Assembly: GCF_017874395.1 (NCBI RefSeq)
Contig: NZ_JAGGLJ010000003.1
Coordinates: forward strand, 1 to 64,000
Origin: Peptoniphilus stercorisuis
GTDB lineage: Bacteria > Bacillota > Clostridia > Tissierellales > Peptoniphilaceae
Direction: 5' to 3'
DNA length: 64,000 bases
The notes under the pieces were generated by a model, which made no database searches, was not told where the DNA came from, and was given only the letters and a program-made list of their open reading frames with translations. Positions 9,136 to 17,237 of the stretch are shown one piece after another (positions within the stretch are counted from its first letter, which is position 1; the number at the start of each line of letters is the position of its first letter). The position numbers and the translations under genes are program-made.

Positions 9136-9160
9136 CTCTCCTAAAAGGGAGAGTTTTTAT
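9136..9160 (+). terminator. Terminator after dehydrogenase-like gene
   Basis: Stem CTCTCC / GGAGAG with a short A-rich loop, then TTTTTATTTT. Confidence 0.8.
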
Positions 9161-9198
9161 TTTATTTAAAAAAAGTATTTAATTTAATATAAAAATAA

Positions 9199-9227
9199 TT
9201 GAAAGAATAGTTAAAAAATGCTATACT
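9199..9227 (+). promoter_or_regulatory. Promoter of ABC-F gene
   Basis: TTGAAA (9199-9204), 17-base spacer, TATACT (9222-9227); about 55 bases of leader before the start codon. Confidence 0.6.
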
Positions 9228-9282
9228 ACACCTAAAAATTAATTGATAATTTGTATATTGTCAATATAGAAAGGCTGATGAA

Positions 9283-11022
9283 ATGCTAAAAGTAAATAAC
9301 TTGTCTTATTGGCAATTACAAAAAGATTTATATAAGGAGATATCCTTTAGTGTAGAAGAGAAAGATCACTGTGCTTTTATAGGAATAAATGGAAGTGGAA
9401 AGAGCACTTTAATAGATTTAATAATAAATTCTGAAAAACACTCTTATAATGGAGATATTGAACTTGATAATAATGCGATAATTGGATATATAAGCCAGTT
9501 TTCAAATATGGATGATATTAAGGATTTAACTATATTTGAATATATTGCAAAGGACTATTTAACTCTTCAAAAAGAACTTGAAAATATATGTATTGAAATG
9601 GAAACATCTTCTGAAATAGAAAAACTATTAGAAGAATATCAAAGAGTTTCTGATGATTTAGATGCTCTTGGTGGAAGTGATTTTGAACAAAGTATTAGCA
9701 AGAAGATGAATCTTGCAAATTTATCAAATTATAATGAATTACTAATATCTGAACTTTCTAGTGGAGAGTTTAAACTTGTAAAGATTATAAAAGAAATGCT
9801 TCAAAATCCAGATTTATTAATAATGGATGAACCTGATGCTTTTTTAGATTTTGAGAACTTAAATTCACTTAGAAATTTAATAAATTCCTATAAGGGAACT
9901 CTTCTTGTAGTTACTCATAATAGATATTTATTAAATAATTGTTTTAACAAAATACTTCATTTAGAAAATACATTAGTTCAAGAATTTAATGGAAAATATA
10001 TTGATTATAAATTTTCACTACTTGAAAGCAAAATTGAACTTCAAGAGCTTTCAATAAAAGATGAAGAAGAAATTGAAAGAAATGAAGTAATTCTTAGAAA
10101 ATATCGTAAAGCTGCATCTTTAAACCCTGATGCAGGAATTGGAAAATATGCAAAAGCAAGGGCTACTATTATACAAAGGCTTGAAGATAGAAAGACAAAT
10201 GCGCCTTTTGTATATATAAAAGAGCCAGAGATAAATCTTTATACTGAAAAGGAAATAGATGATGATATAGTTTTAGAAGTTAAGGATTTAAATATTTCCT
10301 TTGATGAAAGTATATTAGAAAATATTTCTTTTGATATTTTGAAAAATGAAAAAGTTGCAATTGTTGGAGCAAATGGAACTGGAAAAACTTCTCTTTTAAG
10401 AAAATTATATAAAAATAATGATAATTCAATTAAATATAATGAACTTGTAGATTTTGAATATTTATCTCAAGCTCAAGGTGAAGTCTTAGATGAAAATAAT
10501 ACTGTTTTTGAAGAATTGTCACAATGTAATTTTGAAACTAGAGAGGATATTATTTTATCTCTTGAAAAATATAATTTTAATGAAGAATTTTTAGAACAAA
10601 AAATATCATCTCTTTCAGGTGGAGAGAAAAATTTAATTCAAATAATAAAAATAGAGTCTGCAAAGTCAAATATGCTATTACTTGATGAGCCAACTAGCCA
10701 TTTAGACACATATTCTCAAATAGCTTTAGAAAAGGCAGTTAAAAATTATAATGGATCAGTTTTAATGGTATCTCATGATTTATATTTTATTATTAATACA
10801 ATGGATTATGTGCTTTTAGTTGAAGATAAGTCTATAAGAAGAATAAATATGAAAAAATTTAAAAAACTTGTCTATTCAAAATATTTTGAAAGAGAAACTA
10901 TGGAGCTTGAAGAAAAGAAAAAATTATTAGAAACAAAAATTGAAAAAGCTCTTGAGGACAATAATTTTGAACTAGCTCAGGTTTTAGCTTTGGAACTTTC
11001 TGAAACAATTAAATTAATATAA
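9283..11022 (+). CDS. ABC-F family ATPase
   Basis: Two ABC ATPase domains in one 579-residue chain without membrane segments. Domain 1 has Walker A GINGSGKST (about 38-46), signature LSSGEF and Walker B LLIMDEPDAFLD; domain 2 has Walker A GANGTGKTS, signature LSGGEKN and LLLDEPTSHLD. A charged helical linker separates them and a coiled tail follows domain 2. ABC-F proteins act on the ribosome, either as translation factors or as antibiotic-protection proteins (Msr, Vga, Lsa). Domain 1 has an atypical signature. The subfamily and any resistance phenotype cannot be called by eye. Confidence 0.85.
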   Translation: MLKVNNLSYWQLQKDLYKEISFSVEEKDHCAFIGINGSGKSTLIDLIINSEKHSYNGDIELDNNAIIGYISQFSNMDDIKDLTIFEYIAKDYLTLQKELENICIEMETSSEIEKLLEEYQRVSDDLDALGGSDFEQSISKKMNLANLSNYNELLISELSSGEFKLVKIIKEMLQNPDLLIMDEPDAFLDFENLNSLRNLINSYKGTLLVVTHNRYLLNNCFNKILHLENTLVQEFNGKYIDYKFSLLESKIELQELSIKDEEEIERNEVILRKYRKAASLNPDAGIGKYAKARATIIQRLEDRKTNAPFVYIKEPEINLYTEKEIDDDIVLEVKDLNISFDESILENISFDILKNEKVAIVGANGTGKTSLLRKLYKNNDNSIKYNELVDFEYLSQAQGEVLDENNTVFEELSQCNFETREDIILSLEKYNFNEEFLEQKISSLSGGEKNLIQIIKIESAKSNMLLLDEPTSHLDTYSQIALEKAVKNYNGSVLMVSHDLYFIINTMDYVLLVEDKSIRRINMKKFKKLVYSKYFERETMELEEKKKLLETKIEKALEDNNFELAQVLALELSETIKLI

Positions 11023-11023
11023 T

Positions 11024-11061
11024 AAAAAAACTATTATTGATTAATCAATAATAGTTTTTTT
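11024..11061. terminator. Bidirectional terminator between ABC-F and xpt
   Basis: A long perfect palindrome centred on GATTAATC with arms containing ACTATTATT / AATAATAGT and flanking A and T tracts. Confidence 0.9.
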
Positions 11062-11063
11062 AA

Positions 11064-11639
11064 TTAGTTATCAAATTCAAATTTTCCATTTTCAATAGTT
11101 TTTATAATAGCTAGAGAAAGAAGATCATATCCCATATCTCTAATTATTTTTCCACCATCTTGAAATCCCTTTTCAACAGCTACAGAAAGCCCTTCAATTT
11201 GACATCCTGCTTGATTTGCAACATCAATTAGTCCTTTTAATGCATTTCCCTCAGCTAGGAAATCATCAATAATAAGAAGATTATCATCACTTGATAAATA
11301 TCTTTTAGAAACAGTTACATTGTATTCTTTATTTGATGTGTATGATTTTACAACTGATTGATATAAATCATCACCAATATTTGATGTTTTTTGTTTTTTT
11401 GCAAAAACTACAGGAATATAAGAAAATGCCTGTGATACAACTGTTGCAAGTGCAATTCCTGATGCTTCAATTGTAAGTATTTTATTTATATTTTTGTCTT
11501 TAAAGTGTTCATAGATTTCTTGACCAAGTTTATTTAAAAATTCTATATCAAGTTGGTGATTTAAAAAGGAATCTACTTTAATAATATTACCATCTAGAAT
11601 TCTTCCGTCTTTAAGAATTCTCTCTTCTAATAAGTTCAT
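11064..11639 (-). CDS. xpt: Xanthine phosphoribosyltransferase
   Basis: Salvages xanthine to XMP using PRPP. The PRPP-binding motif LLIIDDFLAEGNALKG and the N-terminus MNLLEERILKDG match Gram-positive Xpt, and 191 residues is the usual length. Shine-Dalgarno AGGGGG lies ten bases upstream. In many Firmicutes xpt follows a purine riboswitch; the short AT-rich leader here does not contain one, so control must differ. No xanthine permease is next to it. Confidence 0.93.
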   Translation of the reverse strand: MNLLEERILKDGRILDGNIIKVDSFLNHQLDIEFLNKLGQEIYEHFKDKNINKILTIEASGIALATVVSQAFSYIPVVFAKKQKTSNIGDDLYQSVVKSYTSNKEYNVTVSKRYLSSDDNLLIIDDFLAEGNALKGLIDVANQAGCQIEGLSVAVEKGFQDGGKIIRDMGYDLLSLAIIKTIENGKFEFDN

Positions 11640-11775
11640 ACTTTTTACCCCCTGTCTAAATTATATATATAATATCTTATTTATTAAAATATATTTTAGA
11701 ATAATATATAAATGATATACTAATAATAGGAAAAATGGTAGATAAAATATGAAAAAATATGTTTAAGGGGGATTT

Positions 11776-12297
11776 ATGTTTTTAGATTTAGCAAAAAAGA
11801 GAAGAAGTATAAGAAAATTTACAGATGAAAATGTATCTGATGAAGATTTAAAATATATTTTAGAATGTGCACTTCTTTCTCCCACTGGTAGAGGAGTGGA
11901 CTGCAAAAAATATATAGTAGTAAGAGATAAAAATATGTTAAAGAAACTTTCTGTATATAAGGCATCAGGTGCAAGATTTATAGAAAATGCAAATCTTGCA
12001 ATAGTTGTAATAACAAATAAAGATATTGCTATAACAACCTATGAGCAAGATGCATGTATTACTGCTTCTTATATTCAACTTGCTGTAAGCGATATAAATT
12101 TAGGATCTTGCTGGGGAAATGTTCTTGAACAAAAAAACGAAGATGGTAAACTTGGACATATGGTTATAAGAGGTCTTTTAGATATTCCAGAAAATTATAA
12201 TGTTGAATGTGTAATAGGAATTGGACATATAGATGAAAGACCTAAGGAAAAGAAAGAGCTTGATTTTAGTGAACATGTGCATTTTGAAAAATTTTAA
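11776..12297 (+). CDS. Nitroreductase-family flavoprotein
   Basis: A 173-residue FMN-dependent reductase: N-terminal KKRRSIRKFTDENVSDEDL, LLSPTGRGVDCKKYIVV (FMN site) and a C-terminal CVIGIGHIDERPKEK. Family members use NAD(P)H to reduce nitro or quinone compounds. It precedes tsaE by 50 bases but an AT-rich promoter-like region lies between. Shine-Dalgarno AAGGGGGA. Physiological substrate unknown. Confidence 0.88.
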   Translation: MFLDLAKKRRSIRKFTDENVSDEDLKYILECALLSPTGRGVDCKKYIVVRDKNMLKKLSVYKASGARFIENANLAIVVITNKDIAITTYEQDACITASYIQLAVSDINLGSCWGNVLEQKNEDGKLGHMVIRGLLDIPENYNVECVIGIGHIDERPKEKKELDFSEHVHFEKF

Positions 12298-12347
12298 TCT
12301 GTAAAAAAACTGCATTTTTTGATATAATTTCTACTTTAGAGGTGCTT

Positions 12348-12818
12348 ATGAAATTTATTATAGAAAATAGAGAAAAAACGAAAAAATTTGGGGAATATTT
12401 AGGTAGTATTTTAAACTCTGGAGATGTTATTTGTCTAAATGGAGATTTGGGAACTGGAAAGACAACTATGACAAAGAGCATTGGCCTAGGTATGGGAATT
12501 GATGACTATATTACATCACCTACTTTTACAATAATAAATGAATATTATGGAAATCTTAATCTTTATCATTTTGATACCTATAGACTTAGTTCAAATGCTG
12601 ATGTAGAATATTTAGGATTTGATGAATATTTTTATGGTGATGGAGTTTGCATAATTGAATGGGCTAATAGAATAAAAGATGCACTTCCAGAAGATTACCT
12701 AGAGATGAATTTAAAAAGAATTGATGAAGAAAAAAGAGAAGTTGAAATTGTGGCCGTAGGACCTAGGTCGCAAGAATTATTAGAGGAGCTAAGAAATAAT
12801 GAAAATTCTTGGAATTGA
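12348..12818 (+). CDS. tsaE: tRNA t6A biosynthesis ATPase TsaE
   Basis: ATPase partner of the TsaB-TsaD complex that adds the threonylcarbamoyl group to A37 of ANN-decoding tRNAs. Walker A GDLGTGKTT occupies residues 32-40, followed by the family-specific SPTFTIINEY and the LYHFDTYRL motif. ATG 12348 follows TAGAGGTG; an in-frame GTG at 12342 overlaps that site and is less likely. The gene overlaps tsaB by 20 bases, implying translational coupling. Confidence 0.95.
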   Translation: MKFIIENREKTKKFGEYLGSILNSGDVICLNGDLGTGKTTMTKSIGLGMGIDDYITSPTFTIINEYYGNLNLYHFDTYRLSSNADVEYLGFDEYFYGDGVCIIEWANRIKDALPEDYLEMNLKRIDEEKREVEIVAVGPRSQELLEELRNNENSWN

Positions 12819-13485
12819 CACATCTACAATGAGAACATCTGTTGGAATTGTTGAAGATGATGAAATAGTTGCAGAATACTTATTATCAGGAAGTAGATTT
12901 CATTCTGAATCTATAACTGAAATGATTAATGATATTTTTAGTAAATTAGATTTTACTATTAATGATATTGATCTATTAGCAGTGGGAGTTGGACCTGGAT
13001 CTTTTACAGGTGTAAGGATTGCTGTAACTATACAAAAGACTTTTGCACAATTTCTTAAAAAAGATATTTGCGGAGTTTCATCACTTAAGGCAATGGCAGT
13101 AGATACAAATTCAAATAGAATAATAGTGCCTATTGTAGATGCAAAAAGACATAGAGCATATAGTGGTATATACAAAGAAGAAAATGGAAAAATTATAACT
13201 TTAAGAGAAGATGATCTTAAAGATGTAAGTGAAATAATAAAAGAACTTAAAGATTTAGATAAAGAGATTTTACTAACAGGACCTGGAAGAAAAGTGTTTT
13301 TTGATGAATTTAAAGAAGAATTAGATGTATTAATGACAAATGATATGGGACTTTCTGGTACAAAAATTGCAAAAATTGCAAAGGAAAAGTTTGAAGAAAG
13401 TGGTTCTGATAATTATTTTGAAGTTCTTCCAAATTATTTAAGACTTTCACAGGCAGAAAGAGAATATGAAAAAAGAAATAATTAG
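12799..13485 (+). CDS. tsaB: tRNA t6A biosynthesis protein TsaB
   Basis: Non-catalytic ASKHA-fold partner of TsaD. N-terminal MKILGIDTSTMRTSVGIV and GVGPGSFTGVRI are diagnostic. The 228-residue length is normal. It overlaps tsaE by 20 bases upstream and rimI by 20 bases downstream, so the four genes form one tightly coupled unit. Confidence 0.95.
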   Translation: MKILGIDTSTMRTSVGIVEDDEIVAEYLLSGSRFHSESITEMINDIFSKLDFTINDIDLLAVGVGPGSFTGVRIAVTIQKTFAQFLKKDICGVSSLKAMAVDTNSNRIIVPIVDAKRHRAYSGIYKEENGKIITLREDDLKDVSEIIKELKDLDKEILLTGPGRKVFFDEFKEELDVLMTNDMGLSGTKIAKIAKEKFEESGSDNYFEVLPNYLRLSQAEREYEKRNN

Positions 13486-13906
13486 ACTTGCAATAGGAAG
13501 TGATTTAGACAGAATACTTGAAATAGAAAATCACTCCTTTGACACGCCTTGGTCTAGGGAATCTTTGAGAATTGAAATAGAAGAAAATGAACTTTCAGAA
13601 GTTTATATTATTGAAAATGACTTTGATATTTTAGGTTATATGGGATATATGAAGATTTTTGATGAAGCTCATATTACAAATATTGCAATTGATAAAAAGT
13701 ATAGGGGCCTAGGCTATGGACGAAAACTTGTAGAAGAAGTAGTTGAAAAATTAAAAGAAGAAGATTTTAATATAACTCTTGAAGTTTCTGAAAAAAATAA
13801 AGCTGCAAGAAATTTATATGAAAGTCTTGGATTTGAAGAAGCTGGAATTAGAAAAGATTACTACAAAATAGGTGATAATGCACTTATTATGTGGAATAGA
13901 AGGTGA
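13466..13906 (+). CDS. rimI: Ribosomal-protein-S18-alanine N-acetyltransferase RimI
   Basis: GNAT acetyltransferase of 146 residues with the acetyl-CoA loop KYRGLGYGRKLVEEV and C-terminal NKAARNLYESLGFEEAGIRKDYY. RimI acetylates the N-terminus of S18; the gene's place between tsaB and tsaD is conserved in many bacteria. The rpsR target gene is also in this window (35130). Confidence 0.92.
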   Translation: MKKEIIRLAIGSDLDRILEIENHSFDTPWSRESLRIEIEENELSEVYIIENDFDILGYMGYMKIFDEAHITNIAIDKKYRGLGYGRKLVEEVVEKLKEEDFNITLEVSEKNKAARNLYESLGFEEAGIRKDYYKIGDNALIMWNRR

Positions 13907-13909
13907 AAA

Positions 13910-14908
13910 ATGATTACATTAGCAGTTGAGTCTTCTTGTGATGAAACATCTGTAGCAGTAGTAGAAGATGGACGTAAGATATTATCAAATGTTATAGCAT
14001 CACAAATAGATACTCATAAAAAATTTGGAGGAGTTGTTCCTGAAATTGCATCAAGAGAACATGTTGAGGCAATTAATACAGTTTTTCAAGAAGCTATTGA
14101 AGAAGCAAAAATTACTGTTGAAGATATAGATTTAGTTGTGGCAACTAGAGGACCAGGACTTATTGGAGCATTACTTGTTGGACTATCAGCAGCAAAGGCT
14201 TTTGCCTATGCCATTAATAGACCATTTATTGGAGTAAATCACATAATAGGACATGTTTGTGCAAATTATCTATCTCATGAAGAGTTAAAACCTCCCTTTG
14301 CAGGACTTATAATATCTGGAGGACATACCTATTTATTAAAGGTAAAGGACTATGTGGACTTTGAACTTGTAGGTAGAACTCGTGATGATGCAACAGGAGA
14401 GGCCTTTGACAAAGTTGCAAGATCTATGGGAATTGGATACCCTGGAGGACCAGTAATAGACAAACTTGCAAAAGAGGGAAATTCTAATGCAGTGGAATTT
14501 CCAAGAATAATGCTTGAAGAAAATTCCTATGATTTTTCTTTTAGTGGACTTAAAACATCAGTTATAAATTATCTACACAATAAAGAACAAAAGGGCGAAG
14601 AAATAATAGTAAAAGATGTAGCAGCATCTTTTCAACAAGCTGTAATAGATGTTCTTGTGGAAAAAACATTTAGACTTGCTCATGAATATAATTTTGACAA
14701 AATAGTTATATCAGGAGGAGTTTCTGCAAATGATGGAATAAGATCTGCCTTTGAAAAAAGAGGAGAAGAAGAGGGAATAAAAATTTATTATCCTAAAAAA
14801 ATACTATGTACAGACAATGCAGCAATGATTGCAAGTGCAGGATATTATTTATATAAATCTGGAAATTACGACAAAGAAACTACAGCAAACCCAAACTTAG
14901 GGTTATAA
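13910..14908 (+). CDS. tsaD: tRNA N6-threonylcarbamoyladenosine transferase TsaD
   Basis: Catalytic subunit of t6A synthesis, transferring threonylcarbamoyl from TC-AMP to A37. Metal ligands His111 and His115 (NHIIGH) and the ASKHA motifs VESSCDETSVAVV, ISGGHTYL and VISGGVSAND are all present; 332 residues. Three bases after rimI, followed by rpiB after a good AAGGAGG. TsaC, needed for TC-AMP, is not in the window. Confidence 0.97.
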   Translation: MITLAVESSCDETSVAVVEDGRKILSNVIASQIDTHKKFGGVVPEIASREHVEAINTVFQEAIEEAKITVEDIDLVVATRGPGLIGALLVGLSAAKAFAYAINRPFIGVNHIIGHVCANYLSHEELKPPFAGLIISGGHTYLLKVKDYVDFELVGRTRDDATGEAFDKVARSMGIGYPGGPVIDKLAKEGNSNAVEFPRIMLEENSYDFSFSGLKTSVINYLHNKEQKGEEIIVKDVAASFQQAVIDVLVEKTFRLAHEYNFDKIVISGGVSANDGIRSAFEKRGEEEGIKIYYPKKILCTDNAAMIASAGYYLYKSGNYDKETTANPNLGL

Positions 14909-14917
14909 GGAGGAAAT

Positions 14918-15361
14918 ATGAAAATAGGATTTGGATCAGACCATGCAGGATTTGAACTTAAAGAATTTTTAAGAAAACATTTAGAAGAAGCAGGATATGA
15001 ATGTGTTGATTATGGTACATTTAGCGAAGATAGAGTTGATTATCCTGATTATGGAAGAATAGTTGGAGAAAAAGTAGCAAGTAAAGAAGTAGATAAGGGC
15101 GTATTAGTTTGTGGAACAGGAATAGGAATATCCCTTGCAGCTAATAAAGTAAAAGGCGTAAGAGCTGCAGTTTGTTCAGAGTCTTATTCAGCAGCAATGG
15201 CAGCAAAACACAATAATGCAAATATAATTGCAGTAGGTGCAAGAGTTGTTGGAGATGAGGTTGCAAAACTTATTGTTGATACATTTTTAAATTCTGAATT
15301 TGAAGGTGGAAGACATGCAGATCGTGTTGCAAAAATAGATAAAATAGAAGAAAACAACTAA
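14918..15361 (+). CDS. rpiB: Ribose-5-phosphate isomerase B
   Basis: Interconverts ribose-5-phosphate and ribulose-5-phosphate. N-terminal GSDHAGFELKEFL, the catalytic Cys loop VCGTGIGISLAANK and the SESYSAAMAAKHNNANI segment are diagnostic; 147 residues is normal. Last gene of the tsaE operon, ending in a terminator. Confidence 0.95.
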   Translation: MKIGFGSDHAGFELKEFLRKHLEEAGYECVDYGTFSEDRVDYPDYGRIVGEKVASKEVDKGVLVCGTGIGISLAANKVKGVRAAVCSESYSAAMAAKHNNANIIAVGARVVGDEVAKLIVDTFLNSEFEGGRHADRVAKIDKIEENN

Positions 15362-15366
15362 TCATT

Positions 15367-15400
15367 GCCTCCTTTTATAAATTTAAAGGGAGGCTTTTTT
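15367..15400 (+). terminator. Terminator after rpiB
   Basis: GCCTCC ... GGAGGC stem with an extra TTT/AAA extension and a T6 tract. Confidence 0.85.
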
Positions 15401-15412
15401 ACTTGTAAAAAT

Positions 15413-15447
15413 ATGATTATATAGTAAGATAATCATATAATGATTAT
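15413..15447 (+). promoter_or_regulatory. Inverted repeat upstream of GH26-like gene, possible operator
   Basis: ATGATTAT (15413-15420) and its perfect inverse ATAATCAT (15429-15436) are separated by eight bases, and ATGATTAT occurs a third time at 15440-15447, just before the Shine-Dalgarno. Spacing of one helical turn-and-a-half suits a dimeric regulator; no regulator is named. Confidence 0.35.
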
Positions 15448-15459
15448 TAGGAGGAATCT

Positions 15460-17025
15460 ATGAAAGAAATAAAAGTACTTGTTGCCTCGGTATTAATGAT
15501 AATAATTATAAGTTTTTCTGGTGCGAAAAATACATATGCTTCAGAATTTTTAGAAGAAACTTATGAAGTAATTCCAGTAAGTAATAATGAGAGGCAATTT
15601 AAAAATCATGTAGATGGATATTCTATAAATATTCCAGTGGATTCAGCAATATCTTTTGATGCAGAGCAATTAAAGACTCAGTTTAATTTTGGAAATACTG
15701 AAGTTAAGATTTTTATTCAGGACTTTTTCAAAGAATTTAATTACAATGACTATTTATACTATTCTCTAAAGGGGCTTAGAAATAATGCAATAGATCATAA
15801 TTTTACAAAAGATGGAGCAGAAAATACAGCAATAGGACAAGCTCATGTAGTTGAGTTTAATAGACGTAAGTTAAGTGGAATAAGCAATGATAAAAATAAT
15901 TATTATATTTTAATTAAAAAACTTGATGATGGACGTGCTTTAACTTTTATGGCAAAATCAAGTGATCTAATAAATAAAGATCAATTAAATAGAATGCTTT
16001 CTACTTTTAATTCAAACTTAGGAAGAACAAAAACACCTTATATTAGAAAATCAAAGGATGTTTTTTTTGATAAGTATGGAAATGAAAATGCAAATCCTAA
16101 ATGGGATGACAAAACAAAAAATCTATATGTAGAAGACTTTATAAAATCAAATAAACAACATTGGGGAATATTTTCTCAAGATTATTGGTTTACAAATAAA
16201 GTAGCAGAACTTGAAGAAAAAACTGGTATGGATTTTAAATATATGATTTTATATCATAGTTTTACAAGTAAAAATGACACATTAAGATATGCAATTCAAG
16301 CTGCAAGATCCTATGATAAATATGTAGAGTTTACTCTTCAAACAGATATAAATGGAGGTAAAAACTTAATTTATGAAGTTCTTGAAGGTGGACATGATGA
16401 TTTTATTAGAGAAATGGCAAGAATAATAAAAGAAGAAAAACATCCTACACTTATAAGACTTGCAAATGAAATGAATGGTGACTGGTGCTCTTATTCTGCA
16501 TGGAATACAGGACTTGATTCAGATATATATATGGCTTATTACAATTATATTTATAGCATAATGGAAGAAGAAGGAGCAAATCCTTATTTAATCTATGTAT
16601 TTAATCCAAATGGAAGATCATTTCCAGATTTTAAATACAATCAAGAGTCAATGTATAGACCACTTGATGATAGATTTCATATAATGGGACTTACTCTTTA
16701 TAATACAGGAACATATTATCCAGATGAAAAATGGGAAAGTTTTGAATCTCTATATGGACCACTTTATAATGATGCTATAAGCAAATATGATAAACCACTT
16801 ATGATTACAGAATTTGCTTGTTCTAGTATTGGTGAAGATAAACCAGCTTGGACAAGAGATATGTTAAATCAAATTGAAAAGTACAATAGAATAAAAGTTG
16901 CAATATGGTTTAATGGAATAGATAAAGATGCACAGGGTAATCCTGCAAGAGTGTATTTAATAGATGATCCAATAGAAAATGCAGAAGTTTTTAAAGAACA
17001 TTTTTCAAAATCTATATTCAAATAA
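15460..17025 (+). CDS. Secreted glycoside hydrolase, GH26-like
   Basis: Residues 1-28 form a Sec signal peptide (cleavage near TYA-SEF). Residues about 40-190 are a beta-rich domain of unknown role. From about 225 to 515 the protein has the GH26-like (beta/alpha)8 pattern: RLANEMNGDW with the probable acid/base Glu337 and MITEFACSS with the probable nucleophile Glu451. GH26 enzymes cleave beta-mannan or related beta-glucans; the substrate here is not deducible. Monocistronic, AGGAGGA ribosome site. The enzyme could act on host or self polysaccharide. Confidence 0.78.
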   Translation: MKEIKVLVASVLMIIIISFSGAKNTYASEFLEETYEVIPVSNNERQFKNHVDGYSINIPVDSAISFDAEQLKTQFNFGNTEVKIFIQDFFKEFNYNDYLYYSLKGLRNNAIDHNFTKDGAENTAIGQAHVVEFNRRKLSGISNDKNNYYILIKKLDDGRALTFMAKSSDLINKDQLNRMLSTFNSNLGRTKTPYIRKSKDVFFDKYGNENANPKWDDKTKNLYVEDFIKSNKQHWGIFSQDYWFTNKVAELEEKTGMDFKYMILYHSFTSKNDTLRYAIQAARSYDKYVEFTLQTDINGGKNLIYEVLEGGHDDFIREMARIIKEEKHPTLIRLANEMNGDWCSYSAWNTGLDSDIYMAYYNYIYSIMEEEGANPYLIYVFNPNGRSFPDFKYNQESMYRPLDDRFHIMGLTLYNTGTYYPDEKWESFESLYGPLYNDAISKYDKPLMITEFACSSIGEDKPAWTRDMLNQIEKYNRIKVAIWFNGIDKDAQGNPARVYLIDDPIENAEVFKEHFSKSIFK

Positions 17026-17030
17026 AATTA

Positions 17031-17065
17031 ATTCCTAGAAAGTCTAACTTTCTGGGAATTTTTAA
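17031..17065 (+). terminator. Terminator after GH26-like gene
   Basis: Imperfect thirteen-base stem AATTCCTAGAAAG / CTTTCTGGGAATT with loop TCTAA, then TTTAAA. Confidence 0.75.
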
Positions 17066-17106
17066 ATAAAAGTTCAAAAAAATCTAAATTAAGCTTCCTT
17101 AAACTA

Positions 17107-17135
17107 TTGACAAGGAAAATAAATTTATATATCAT
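17107..17135 (+). promoter_or_regulatory. Promoter of glnN
   Basis: TTGACA (17107-17112), 17-base spacer, TATCAT (17130-17135). Predicted transcript start is near 17142, giving a leader of about 95 bases. Confidence 0.7.
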
Positions 17136-17190
17136 AAAAGAAAACACCATAAAAGTTTTTTAAAGAACTAAATAATGTTTTTTTTTCATA

Positions 17191-17218
17191 TTGGCAAAAT
17201 TGATTTGCCAATTTTTTT
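17191..17218 (+). terminator. Leader terminator (attenuator) upstream of glnN
   Basis: Perfect eight-base stem TTGGCAAA / TTTGCCAA, loop ATTGA, then seven T. It lies between the glnN promoter and its Shine-Dalgarno, so transcription must read through it to express glnN. Some clostridial nitrogen genes are controlled by ANTAR antiterminators at such sites; that link is only inference here. Confidence 0.75.
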
Positions 17219-17237
17219 GTGTTTATATGGAGGTAAA

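Noticed and set aside
11640-11775. Possible purine riboswitch upstream of xpt
   Set aside because: The short AT-rich sequence lacks the conserved core and the two kissing-loop stems.
17175-17237. Upstream extension of glnN starting at ATG 17175
   Set aside because: It would translate the leader terminator hairpin; the ATG at 17238 has the proper Shine-Dalgarno and matches the family N-terminus.
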